Of a stretch of 64,000 bases of DNA, positions 1 through 7,603 are shown in pieces. Under the pieces are notes generated by a model. It was not told where the DNA came from. It made no database searches and was given only the letters and a program-made list of their open reading frames with translations. The DNA lies in NCBI GenBank assembly GCA_036501025.1, contig DASYBB010000161.1, positions 42,812 through 106,811 of the forward strand. The letters run 5' to 3'. The first letter of the stretch is position 1. Every line of letters begins with the position of its first letter. The translations under genes were made by a program, and so were the position numbers. The stretch is from DASUBV01 sp036501025. GTDB taxonomy: Bacteria > Actinomycetota > Actinomycetes > Streptosporangiales > Streptosporangiaceae.

Positions 1-393
1 GCCCGCGATGCTGGCCCCGTGCTCGGCCGCGCCCGCCCACATGGCCTGTGCGGCCGCCAGCGTGGCCCCGGCCACCAGGGCCGACGCCTCGTGCATGCCG
101 GGGAAGACCGGGTTGTCGCCCGGCCCGAGGCCGAACCGCCGGGCCGCGGCGGCCGGCCCGCCGGCGCCCGCCTCGCGCACCGCCGCGATGTAGCGCGGGT
201 GGTGCACGAGCTCCAGCTCGGCGTCGGTGGCGGCCGGCGCGGCCTGGACCCGCACCGGCGGCCGGTCCAGCACGCCGAAGGCCCGGGCCAGCGCCATCGT
301 GAGCTCGACGCGGACCGGGGCGAGCGGGTGACCGGGGCCGAAGTCGTAGCCGGCCAGTCGGTCATCCCAGGCCAGGTGCAGAGAACACGGCAT
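1..393 (-). CDS. acuC: AcuC-like deacetylase (histone deacetylase superfamily), N-terminal part
   Basis: The reverse strand reads 131 codons from an ATG at 393 to the window edge, so the C-terminus is missing. The N-terminus has the AcuC/class II deacetylase signature: YDFGPGHPLAPVR near residues 17-29, an HHPRYI motif near 63-68, and DNPVFPGMHEAS near 91-102. Family members are cytoplasmic zinc hydrolases that deacetylate proteins; AcuC in Bacillus acts on acetyl-CoA synthetase. The zinc and catalytic residues lie beyond the visible part, so activity cannot be checked. It diverges from the F420 oxidoreductase at 447 across 53 bases, so the promoters must be close together. The family assignment is firm; the substrate is inferred. 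Confidence 0.85.
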   Translation of the reverse strand, partial: MPCSLHLAWDDRLAGYDFGPGHPLAPVRVELTMALARAFGVLDRPPVRVQAAPAATDAELELVHHPRYIAAVREAGAGGPAAAARRFGLGPGDNPVFPGMHEASALVAGATLAAAQAMWAGAAEHGASIAG

Positions 394-446
394 ACCTTTA
401 TCTTCGCAGGGTTGATCACTCGTACCCCGGAGAGCAGGAGCAGCCG

Positions 447-1295
447 ATGTCAGAACTCGCGCGCGACCACCTCGGCCAGTTCGGTGTCTGGGGGCCGGCG
501 AGCGTCCTCACGCCCGGTCTCGCCCTCGCCCTGGAGGAAGCCGGCTACGGCACCTTGTGGGTCGGCGGCTCGCCGGACGGGTCGCTGGCCGAGGTCGAGG
601 AGCTGATCGACGCGACCACGACCCTCACGCTGGCCACCGGCATCGTGAACATCTGGAAGGACGCCGCCGCCGACGTCGCCGCCTCCTTCCGCCGCATCGC
701 CGCCCGGCACCCGGGCCGGTTCCTGCTCGGCGTCGGCGCCGGCCACCGCGAGGCCACCCAGGAGTACTCCCGCCCGTACGAGGCGCTGGTCAGCTACGTC
801 GACGTGCTGCTGGCCGAGGGCGTCCCGGCCGAGGACCTGGTGCTGGCCGCGCTCGGCCCGAAGGTGCTGCGGCTGGCCGCCGAGCGGACCGCCGGCGCGC
901 ATCCCTACCTGGTCACGCCCGAGCACACCCGCCGGGCGCGGGCCATCATGGGCGCCGGCCCGGTCCTCGCGCCCGAGCAGAAGGTGGTCCTGGACACGGA
1001 CCCGGCACGCGCCCGCGCCATCGGCCGGCCGCGGGTCCAGCGCCCCTACCTCGGCCTGGTCAACTACACCAGCAACCTGCGCCGCCTGGGCTGGAGCGAC
1101 GACGACCTGCGCGACGGCGGCAGCGACGCGCTCATCGACGCGCTCGTCGCGCACGGCACCGCGGCCCAGGTCGCGGCCCGGCTGCACGAGCACCTCGACG
1201 CCGGCGCCGACCATGTCTGCCTGCAGCTCCTCACCGCCCCCGACGCCGACGCCCTGGCCGGGTACCGCGCCCTGGCCACCGCCCTCAAGCTCTAG
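447..1295 (+). CDS. LLM class F420-dependent oxidoreductase
   Basis: The 282-residue product has the luciferase-like monooxygenase TIM-barrel pattern of actinobacterial F420 enzymes (TIGR03620-like): a GYGTLWVGGSP strand near residue 33, ATGIVNIW near 66, and the glycine-rich LLGVGAGH near 93. Members transfer hydride between reduced deazaflavin F420 and unsaturated or carbonyl substrates in the cytoplasm. The ATG has a clean Shine-Dalgarno AGGAG at 436-440, six bases upstream. The length is normal for the subfamily. The physiological substrate cannot be read from sequence, and neighbouring genes give no pathway clue. Confidence 0.85.
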   Translation: MSELARDHLGQFGVWGPASVLTPGLALALEEAGYGTLWVGGSPDGSLAEVEELIDATTTLTLATGIVNIWKDAAADVAASFRRIAARHPGRFLLGVGAGHREATQEYSRPYEALVSYVDVLLAEGVPAEDLVLAALGPKVLRLAAERTAGAHPYLVTPEHTRRARAIMGAGPVLAPEQKVVLDTDPARARAIGRPRVQRPYLGLVNYTSNLRRLGWSDDDLRDGGSDALIDALVAHGTAAQVAARLHEHLDAGADHVCLQLLTAPDADALAGYRALATALKL

Positions 1296-1442
1296 CCCCG
1301 CGAGCCGGCCGGGCGGCGCCGGGGTGCGCCCGCCCGGCCGCGTGAATGGCGGGGTGAATGCTGGTCCCGGCCCGGAATCGGGTCCGCCCATGCCGTACAT
1401 TCTGTTCTGCGCTCAGGGACCCGGAAGGGCAGGGGGTTGGCG

Positions 1443-1856
1443 ATGGGCACCGATGCCCGGCTCGGCTCGGTCGTCATGTTCGTGCGGGAGCTGGACCGGT
1501 CGGTGGACTTCTACGCCGCCGTCCTCAGCCTGACCGTCGTGGACCGCAGCCCGACCGCCGCCCTGCTGTCCAGCCCCACCACCCAGCTGGTCCTGCGGGC
1601 CATGGGCGACAACGCGACCCACCCGCTGGGCGCCGTCGGCGTTCAGTACGCCGTCTGGACCGCGGCCAGCCCGGCCGACCTGGATCGCAGCGAGCAGGCC
1701 CTGAAGCAGCGGGCCGCACACCGCAGCACCCGCAGCGACGACGGCCACACGGTGGTCGAGGGCCGCGATCCGGACGACATCGTGGTCATGGTCAGCCATC
1801 CCGGCCCGGACGTGTCCCCGCTGCGCAAGCTTCCGGCCCGCATCTACGGCTGGTAG
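1443..1856 (+). CDS. VOC (glyoxalase/bleomycin-resistance) family protein
   Basis: A 137-residue product starts MGTDARLGSVVMFVRELDRS, the first beta strand and helix of the vicinal oxygen chelate fold, followed by YAAVLSLTVV and a second half with an IVVMVSHPG strand. VOC proteins include metal-dependent dioxygenases, isomerases and drug-binding proteins; the usual metal-binding His/Glu set is not obvious here, so function is open. A TTG lies in frame at 1437, but the purine-rich AGGGGG at 1431-1436 sits six bases before the ATG at 1443, which is the better start. It appears monocistronic. Confidence 0.75.
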   Translation: MGTDARLGSVVMFVRELDRSVDFYAAVLSLTVVDRSPTAALLSSPTTQLVLRAMGDNATHPLGAVGVQYAVWTAASPADLDRSEQALKQRAAHRSTRSDDGHTVVEGRDPDDIVVMVSHPGPDVSPLRKLPARIYGW

Positions 1857-2026
1857 CCCCCGGACGTTCGGCGGGCGCCGTCCCGGGCGGACGTAGGAGA
1901 CGGAATAATCCGAATAGTTACCGGCAGCTGGGTACGGTTGGCCCAGGCCCGGCAGCACCCGGACGGGTGGCGCCGGGCCTGGCCTCGGCGGGCGGCCCGC
2001 GGCCGGTCTTCGTCATGATCTGTCCC

Positions 2027-2045
2027 ATGAAGCCCCGTGCTTCAT
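2027..2045. other. short perfect inverted repeat in intergenic space
   Basis: ATGAAGC and GCTTCAT form a perfect 7-bp inverted repeat around a 5-base loop, about 60 bases before the universal stress gene. It could be a weak hairpin after the VOC gene or an operator for the stress gene; nothing distinguishes the two. The rest of 1857-2102 shows no gene. Confidence 0.35.
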
Positions 2046-2102
2046 CGACACCGTGGTTGGTGACGCCGTGGCTGATGGCGCCGTGATCGGGCGGGCCGCC
2101 TG

Positions 2103-2534
2103 ATGGACCCGCATCCGGGCGTGCCCGTGCTCCTGGTGGGCATCGACGGCTCCGACACCTCGCTGCGGGCCGGGGCCTACGCCGGCGGCATGGCCCTGCG
2201 GCTCCACGCCCGGCTCGTCTGCCTCTACGTGCGCAGCTACACCGTGGCCGGCGGGGCCGGGGTGGCCGCCGTCCCGTCCATCCAGCAGGCCCAGGACGAG
2301 ATCGCGGCCGAGCTGCGGGAGATGGTCGAGACCCAGGGCCAGCGGCTCGGCCTCGTCGCCGAGTTCGTCGAGCGGATGGGCAACCCGTTCAGCGAGATCG
2401 TCAAGCTGGCCGACCAGCTGCCCGCCGACGCGGTGATCGTCGGCGCGTCGACCAAGGCCGGCCACCGGTTCGTCGGCTCGCTGGCCGTGCACCTGGTGCG
2501 GGCCAGCCGGTGGCCGATTACCGTCGTGCCCTAG
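2103..2534 (+). CDS. universal stress protein, UspA family
   Basis: A single 143-residue Usp domain. The first strand VPVLLVGIDGSDTS carries the usual V-G-x-D-G-S nucleotide-fold start, and the C-terminal AVIVGASTKAGHRFVGSLAVHLVRAS followed by PITVVP resembles the ATP-binding G-x2-G-x9-G(S/T) region, though not perfectly. Such proteins are small cytoplasmic ATP- or cAMP-binding stress factors that dimerise; many actinobacteria carry several. It is convergent with the helicase at 2561, with 26 bases between the stops. Confidence 0.85.
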   Translation: MDPHPGVPVLLVGIDGSDTSLRAGAYAGGMALRLHARLVCLYVRSYTVAGGAGVAAVPSIQQAQDEIAAELREMVETQGQRLGLVAEFVERMGNPFSEIVKLADQLPADAVIVGASTKAGHRFVGSLAVHLVRASRWPITVVP

Positions 2535-2560
2535 ACCGACCGGGCCGTCGACCCGCCCGC

Positions 2561-4399
2561 CTAGCGCCGGGTCGCCGCCCACCGGCGCAGCATGTCGATC
2601 CGCTCGCGGATCTGGGTGCCGGTGGCCTGCGGGACCGCGGGGCCGCCGCAGGCCCGGCGCAGGTCGGCGTGGATGACCGCGTGCGGCTGGCTCGTCCGGT
2701 GATGCCACGCCGTGACCAGCCCGTTCAGCTCCTTGCGCAGGCCGGCGAGGTTCTCCCGGGTCGAGCCGCCGGCACCGGGCGCGGCGGCGTGCGCGCTGGT
2801 GCCGGGCTGAGCGGGCACCGCCCCGGCCAGCGATGCCGACGGGCCGCCCGGCGCGCCGGGGCCGTCCGCCGCGCCGGGGCCGTCCGCCGCGGGGCCGGGG
2901 CGGGGGACGGTGACCTGCGTGGCCTTGCGCTTGCGCAGCAGCAGGGTGACCTGCTCGGGCTCGAGCAGGCCGGGCAGCCCGAGGAAGTCGTCTTCCTCGG
3001 CCGAGGTGCCGAACTCGCCGCCGTCGTAGAGCGCCCGGTCGAAGTGCGCCGAGGCCTCCAGCGCCTTGAACGGCGCGTCCTCCAGCTGGTCCGGCGTGTC
3101 CCGGCGGCGCTGCGCCTCGGCGAGCTCGCGCTCCTCCTCCGCGCCGTCGGCCCGGCGGGCCAGTACGTGATCGCGCTCGGCCTCGAGCTCGGCGGCGTAG
3201 CCGAGCAGCTGCGGCACCGACGGCAGGAACACCGAGGCCGTCTCGCCGCGGGACCGCACGCGGACGAAGCGGCCCACCGCCTGGGCGAAGAACAGCGCCG
3301 TGCTCACGCTCGTGGCGTAGACCCCGACGGCCAGCCGCGGGATGTCGACGCCCTCCGACACCATCCGGACCGCCACCATCCACCGGTCCTGCGACGCCGC
3401 GAACGTCCCGATCTTCTTGCTGGCCGCGGGGTCATCGGAGAGCACCACCACCGGCCGGGTCCCGGTGACCTTCCGCAGCAGGCTGGCGTAGGCGCGCGCG
3501 TCCGCGTGGTCGCCGGCGATCACCAGGCCGCCCGCGTCCGGCATGGCCCGCCGCACCTCGGTCAGCCGGCGGTCCGCGGCCTCCAGGACGCGCGCCACCC
3601 ACTCGCCGTCGGGGTCCAGCGCGGTCCGCCACGCGTACGCCATCTGGTCCGGCGTCATCGGGGTGCCGAGCGTGCCGGTGACCTCGTCGCCCGCCCGGCT
3701 GCGCCAGCGCATCTCGCCCGAGTAGGCCAGGAAGATGACCGGGCGGACGACGCCGTCCTCCAGGGCCGGCCCGTAGCCGTAGACGTAATCCGAGCGGCTG
3801 CGCTTGCTGCCGTCCGGCTCCTCGAGATAAGTCACAAACGGAATGGGATTGGCGTCGCTGCGAAAAGGGGTTCCGGTCAGCCCCAATCTGCGGCGGGCCG
3901 GCTCAAATGCCTCCCGCGCCGCTTCGCCCCAGGAAAGCGCGTCACCCACATGGTGGATCTCATCGAAGATCACCATCGTGCGGCGGTTCTCGGTGCGCTG
4001 GCGGTGCAGCGCGGGGTGGGCGGCAACCTGGGCGTAGGTCACGACGACGCCCGCGTAGTCGGCCGACGCCCGGCCCTGGCCGTTGCGGTAGGACGGGTCC
4101 AGCGCGATGCCCACGCGGTGGGCGGCCTGGGCCCACTGGTGCTTGAGGTGCTCGGTCGGCGTGACGACGGTGACCGACATGATCTCCCGCCGGGCCAGCA
4201 ACTCGGCCGCGATGGTCAGCGCGAACGCCGTCTTGCCCGCGCCCGGCGTCGCAACCAGCAGGAAGTCCCGGCGCAGCAGCCGAAAGTACTCGCGATACGC
4301 GGCCTTCTGCCAGGCTCGCAGGGAAGCGAGGAGATCCTGCCGCACGGGCGCTCCGGCCGTGGCATGGTCATCGGGGCTCGCGGGGGCGGGGATGCTCAC
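2561..4399 (-). CDS. SF2 DEAD/DEAH-box helicase (SSL2-like)
   Basis: The 612-residue product has two RecA-like lobes. Visible motifs are Walker A ATPGAGKT (50-57), motif Ia VTPTEHLKHQW (78-88), the DEAH-type box DEIHH (145-149), motif III LTGTP (173-177), and QAVGRFVRVR as motif VI in lobe 2. The C-terminal 200 residues include a Gly/Pro/Ala-rich spacer (about 525-560) and a small helical end. It resembles stand-alone XPB/SSL2-like or restriction-type ATP-dependent helicases. No nuclease or methylase partner is adjacent, so DNA repair or remodelling is only a general inference. It diverges from the kinase gene. Confidence 0.85.
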   Translation of the reverse strand: MSIPAPASPDDHATAGAPVRQDLLASLRAWQKAAYREYFRLLRRDFLLVATPGAGKTAFALTIAAELLARREIMSVTVVTPTEHLKHQWAQAAHRVGIALDPSYRNGQGRASADYAGVVVTYAQVAAHPALHRQRTENRRTMVIFDEIHHVGDALSWGEAAREAFEPARRRLGLTGTPFRSDANPIPFVTYLEEPDGSKRSRSDYVYGYGPALEDGVVRPVIFLAYSGEMRWRSRAGDEVTGTLGTPMTPDQMAYAWRTALDPDGEWVARVLEAADRRLTEVRRAMPDAGGLVIAGDHADARAYASLLRKVTGTRPVVVLSDDPAASKKIGTFAASQDRWMVAVRMVSEGVDIPRLAVGVYATSVSTALFFAQAVGRFVRVRSRGETASVFLPSVPQLLGYAAELEAERDHVLARRADGAEEERELAEAQRRRDTPDQLEDAPFKALEASAHFDRALYDGGEFGTSAEEDDFLGLPGLLEPEQVTLLLRKRKATQVTVPRPGPAADGPGAADGPGAPGGPSASLAGAVPAQPGTSAHAAAPGAGGSTRENLAGLRKELNGLVTAWHHRTSQPHAVIHADLRRACGGPAVPQATGTQIRERIDMLRRWAATRR

Positions 4400-4545
4400 A
4401 GGGCCGAGACGCTACCAGGGCCCGGCCCGGTATCGGCGGCAGGCCGGCCCGGCGGGTCGCCGGGGCATGCCGGCATTTGATTAAGAAGCCTGTGAATTCG
4501 GCATTATGGTGGCTTGGCAACTGGGGGCCACACTGGAGGCCAATG

Positions 4546-6426
4546 ATGGCGGTACCGCACCCGAACCTGGGCAAGCTGCGGCGCTGGGATCCCGAGCGGA
4601 TCGGCCCGTTCGCGCTGCTCGGGCGCCTCGGCGCGGGCGCCATGGGCCAGGTCTACCTCGGCCGGTCGCAGGCCGGGCGGCTGGTCGCGGTGAAGACCAT
4701 CAAGATCGAGCTCGCCGAGGAGCCCGGCTTCCGGGATCACTTCGCGCACGAGGTGGCCGCGGCCCGGCGGGTCAGCGGCATGTTCACCGCCGCCGTCGTC
4801 GCCGCCGACCCCGAGGCCGACGTGCCCTGGCTGGCCACGACCTACGTCCCGGTGCCCTCGCTCAGCCGGCTGGTCCGCTCGGCCGGGCCGCAGCCGGTCC
4901 CGGCGGTGTGGTGGCTGGCGGCGGGCTGCGCCGAGGCGCTGGAGTCGATTCACGGTGCCGGGCTGGTGCACCGTGACCTGAAGCCCTCCAATGTCCTCGT
5001 CGCCCCGTCCGGCCCGCTGGTCATCGACTTCGGCGTGGCCCGGGCGGCCGAGCGGATCCAGCTCACCGTGACCCGCGGCGCGGTGGGCACGCCCGCCTAC
5101 ATGGCGCCCGAGCAGGCCCGCGACACCCGGCAGGCGTCCATGGCCAGCGACGTGTACGCGCTCGGCGCCACGCTGCTGTACGCGGCCACCGGCCACGCCC
5201 CCTACCAGGGCGAGACGGTCATGGACGTGCTGATCCGGCTGGCCACCGAGCCGCCCGACCTGTCCGGCCTGCCGCCCGAGCTGACCGAGCTGATCACCGG
5301 CTGCCTGGAGCGCAGCCCCCGCGACCGGCCCACCTCGGCGGCCCTGCTGGCCCGGCTCGGGCCGCTGGTCAGCGCCGCGCCGCACGCCGACGGGCTGGCC
5401 CCCGGCGCCCCCCACCCGTTCCTGGCCGAGCCCGCCATGGCGCTGATCGCGGGATTCCGCAGCCGCGCCGGGAACGGCCTGCGCCCGATCCCCGGGGACG
5501 CCGCCGCCGGGGCCGCCGCGGCCGGGGATCCCGACGACGACGCCGAGGACTCCGGCGACCTCAGCCAGGCCAGCGTGACCGGCTTCGGGAGCGAGGCCAG
5601 CGACTCGAGCCACCCCGGCTCCACGGGCAGCGGCCGGGGCGGCGACACGACGGGAGACGGCCTGACCTACGCCTCGGAGATGGCCCTCCCGGTGCCCGCG
5701 ACCGAGGCCGCCGAGGCCGCCGAGCCGGCCGGCCCGCCGCCGGGCGAGGCGCCGGGCCGGTTCCGGTCGCCGCTGCGCCGCCGGAGGGACAGCCCGGCCG
5801 CCGGCGCTGGCATCCACGAGGGCTGGCGTGCGAGCATCCCGCCGGGCCCGGCCGGGCCCGGCGCGCCGCCGGGTCCCGCCCCCGGCCGCAACCCGCACGT
5901 GGCCGCGCTGAGCCTGCCCGTCCGGGCCACGGCCGCCTGCGCGCTGCTGGTGGCCGGGGCGGCCCTCGGGGCCATCCTCACCGGCTTCGGCATGTCGGGC
6001 GGGAACAGCGGGGCGCCCAGCCCGCACCGGACGGCCCCGGCCACCCGGCCGGCCAGCCCGCCGCCACCACCGCCCGGTGCGGCCCCGTCCGCGCTCCCGT
6101 CGATCGCGGCGGGCGGGCCGCCGGCCGCCGTCTCGCTCAACCCCTTCGGCGACCCCGACACCGGCTTCGTCATCCATGGCGCGAACTGGCCGCCGGGCAC
6201 GATCGTGACCATCGCGCTGGCGGGCTTCGGCGTATCGCCGGACCACCCGGTCGCGGACGCGGCGGGCAGCTTCAACTACACCATCAACCAGTCGCACGAG
6301 TTCCGGCGCGGAATGCTGCCGCCGGGGGCGTACCAGGTCACCGTGACGGGGAGCGGCGGGCAGCGGGCCACCGCGAAGTTCGACATCCGCAACGTGCCGC
6401 CACCGGGCCAGTCCCCGCCGCCGTAG
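4546..6426 (+). CDS. membrane serine/threonine protein kinase with extracytoplasmic C-terminal domain
   Basis: The N-terminal 260 residues form a Hanks-type kinase: glycine loop GRLGAGAMGQVY, catalytic lysine in AVKTIK, HRDLKPSN near 141, DFGVA near 161, and a GTPAYMAPEQ activation segment. A Pro/Ala/Gly-rich linker (about 290-455) leads to one membrane span (about 462-484, rich in A, L, G) and a 140-residue outer domain with no PASTA repeats but a beta-rich Ig-like pattern. It should phosphorylate cytoplasmic proteins in response to an external cue. ATGs stand at 4543 and 4546; GGAGG at 4535-4539 best fits 4546. An upstream in-frame TTG at 4477 has no ribosome site. Convergent with the FHA-like gene. 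Confidence 0.9.
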   Translation: MAVPHPNLGKLRRWDPERIGPFALLGRLGAGAMGQVYLGRSQAGRLVAVKTIKIELAEEPGFRDHFAHEVAAARRVSGMFTAAVVAADPEADVPWLATTYVPVPSLSRLVRSAGPQPVPAVWWLAAGCAEALESIHGAGLVHRDLKPSNVLVAPSGPLVIDFGVARAAERIQLTVTRGAVGTPAYMAPEQARDTRQASMASDVYALGATLLYAATGHAPYQGETVMDVLIRLATEPPDLSGLPPELTELITGCLERSPRDRPTSAALLARLGPLVSAAPHADGLAPGAPHPFLAEPAMALIAGFRSRAGNGLRPIPGDAAAGAAAAGDPDDDAEDSGDLSQASVTGFGSEASDSSHPGSTGSGRGGDTTGDGLTYASEMALPVPATEAAEAAEPAGPPPGEAPGRFRSPLRRRRDSPAAGAGIHEGWRASIPPGPAGPGAPPGPAPGRNPHVAALSLPVRATAACALLVAGAALGAILTGFGMSGGNSGAPSPHRTAPATRPASPPPPPPGAAPSALPSIAAGGPPAAVSLNPFGDPDTGFVIHGANWPPGTIVTIALAGFGVSPDHPVADAAGSFNYTINQSHEFRRGMLPPGAYQVTVTGSGGQRATAKFDIRNVPPPGQSPPP

Positions 6427-6441
6427 CCGCCGGGGCCGCGG

Positions 6442-7275
6442 TCACTGGGTCGTCCACCACAGGTCCTCCTGCCGGGAGCACCACACCGGGTCGTTCAGGC
6501 GGCCCAGGTCGGCCGCGGTGATGATGCCGTGCTCGATCAGGACCCGGACGACCACCTCGTCGGACAGGCGCACGTCCGCGCGCATCAGCCCGCGCTCGGT
6601 GATCTTGCGGCGCAGCACCTTGATGTGCTCGGCGACCCGGGCCGACAGCCGGTCGCGGTAGGCCTGGTCGGTGTCGAACCGCTCCAGTTCGTGGTAGGCC
6701 CCGGTGACCTCCAGGGCGGCCCGGGCAATCTCCGGGGTCCGCGGCAGCGGCTCGGTCGCGGCCGGGTCGAGCAGCCAGGGCCGGCACCACATGAGCGCGA
6801 CCAGGTACAGCTTGGTCATCGGGTCCAGGTACAGCGGCAGGACGGTCGCCTCGCTGTCGGGCCGGGCGCGGCCGTTCCCCTCGGCGATGCCCAGGGCGTG
6901 GGACTGGCCGACCACCATCACCGACAGGGCCATGCCGTCGTCCAGCATGGCGCGCGAGCCGACCCGGGCCTCGCCCGAGCGCAGGAACCACCCGCCTGAC
7001 GGCTCGCCGCTGTCCTCCATCCGGGGCAGCCGGATCCGGTAGCCCTCGCCCTCGGTGTACAGGGCGTGCGTCCGGCTGATGTTCGCGATCCAGACCCCGT
7101 CGGCCACCGCGCTGATGACGCCCGCCCGGCGGGACAGCCCGCGGCCGACGGCGACGGTCAGGTCGGCGTCCTGGCCGCGGCCGAACACCAGCCGGGTGCC
7201 CTCGGGGATCCCGACGACCAGCCCGGACGGCGTGCTGACCCGCGCGGCCAGGGCGGCGGGCGCTTGGGGCGACAT
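6442..7275 (-). CDS. FHA-like domain protein with C-terminal helical domain
   Basis: A 277-residue product. Residues about 10-110 resemble a forkhead-associated fold: LVFGRGQDADL, then GLSRRAGVISA and a later ISRTHALY, matching the R and SRR/H positions used for phosphothreonine binding. The C-terminal half is helical and ends with a winged-helix-like stretch (RLSDEVVVRVLIEHGI). Its stop lies 15 bases from the stop of the Ser/Thr kinase, so it is a natural candidate phosphopeptide reader for that pathway, but this is inference. The ATG at 7275 is preceded by AGGAGG; an in-frame extension to 7428 is poorly coding and is rejected. Confidence 0.65.
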   Translation of the reverse strand: MSPQAPAALAARVSTPSGLVVGIPEGTRLVFGRGQDADLTVAVGRGLSRRAGVISAVADGVWIANISRTHALYTEGEGYRIRLPRMEDSGEPSGGWFLRSGEARVGSRAMLDDGMALSVMVVGQSHALGIAEGNGRARPDSEATVLPLYLDPMTKLYLVALMWCRPWLLDPAATEPLPRTPEIARAALEVTGAYHELERFDTDQAYRDRLSARVAEHIKVLRRKITERGLMRADVRLSDEVVVRVLIEHGIITAADLGRLNDPVWCSRQEDLWWTTQ

Positions 7276-7603
7276 GGCCCTCCTGACGGCGGAGAGGATC
7301 GGGGGCGCCGGCCCGGCCGCCTCCGCGGCCACGGGCCTTGCTGCCGTGATTGTAGGCCCGGCCCGGGCGGCCCACCGACCCCAGGATCCGGGGATACCGG
7401 CGCCGCCCATTCCACGATTTGATAGCACACGTCTGGGGCGAGGCGCCAGACACGGCCCGCGGGGGACTGCCGCTTGCGGCAGGGGGGTCCGGGCTTGACG
7501 CCAAGCACGGGCAGGACCGGTGACCGGGATTCGTCCCGGCTCACCAGTCCTGGGGGGTGCCCGGCGGGCCCGAGTCGAGTGCCTCGCCCCAGGCCCGCGC
7601 CGG
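7276..7603. other. gene-free interval holding FHA-gene promoter region and aro-fusion 3' end
   Basis: No convincing protein is encoded. It contains the upstream region of the FHA-like gene and, nearer 7604, two perfect hairpins: CTGCCGC/GCGGCAG (7467-7482, 2-base loop) and the stronger TTCG-loop hairpin listed separately. A lower-GC patch near 7410-7430 may hold the FHA-gene promoter. Confidence 0.5.
7519..7545 (-). terminator. TTCG-tetraloop hairpin after the aromatic fusion gene
   Basis: GGTGA-CCGGGA, loop TTCG, TCCCGG-(C)-TCACC: an 11-bp stem with one bulged base, 59 bases beyond the stop at 7604 on the reverse strand. The TTCG loop is very stable and such U-poor hairpins are common terminators in high-GC actinobacteria. 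Termination is inferred from position and structure. Confidence 0.6.
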
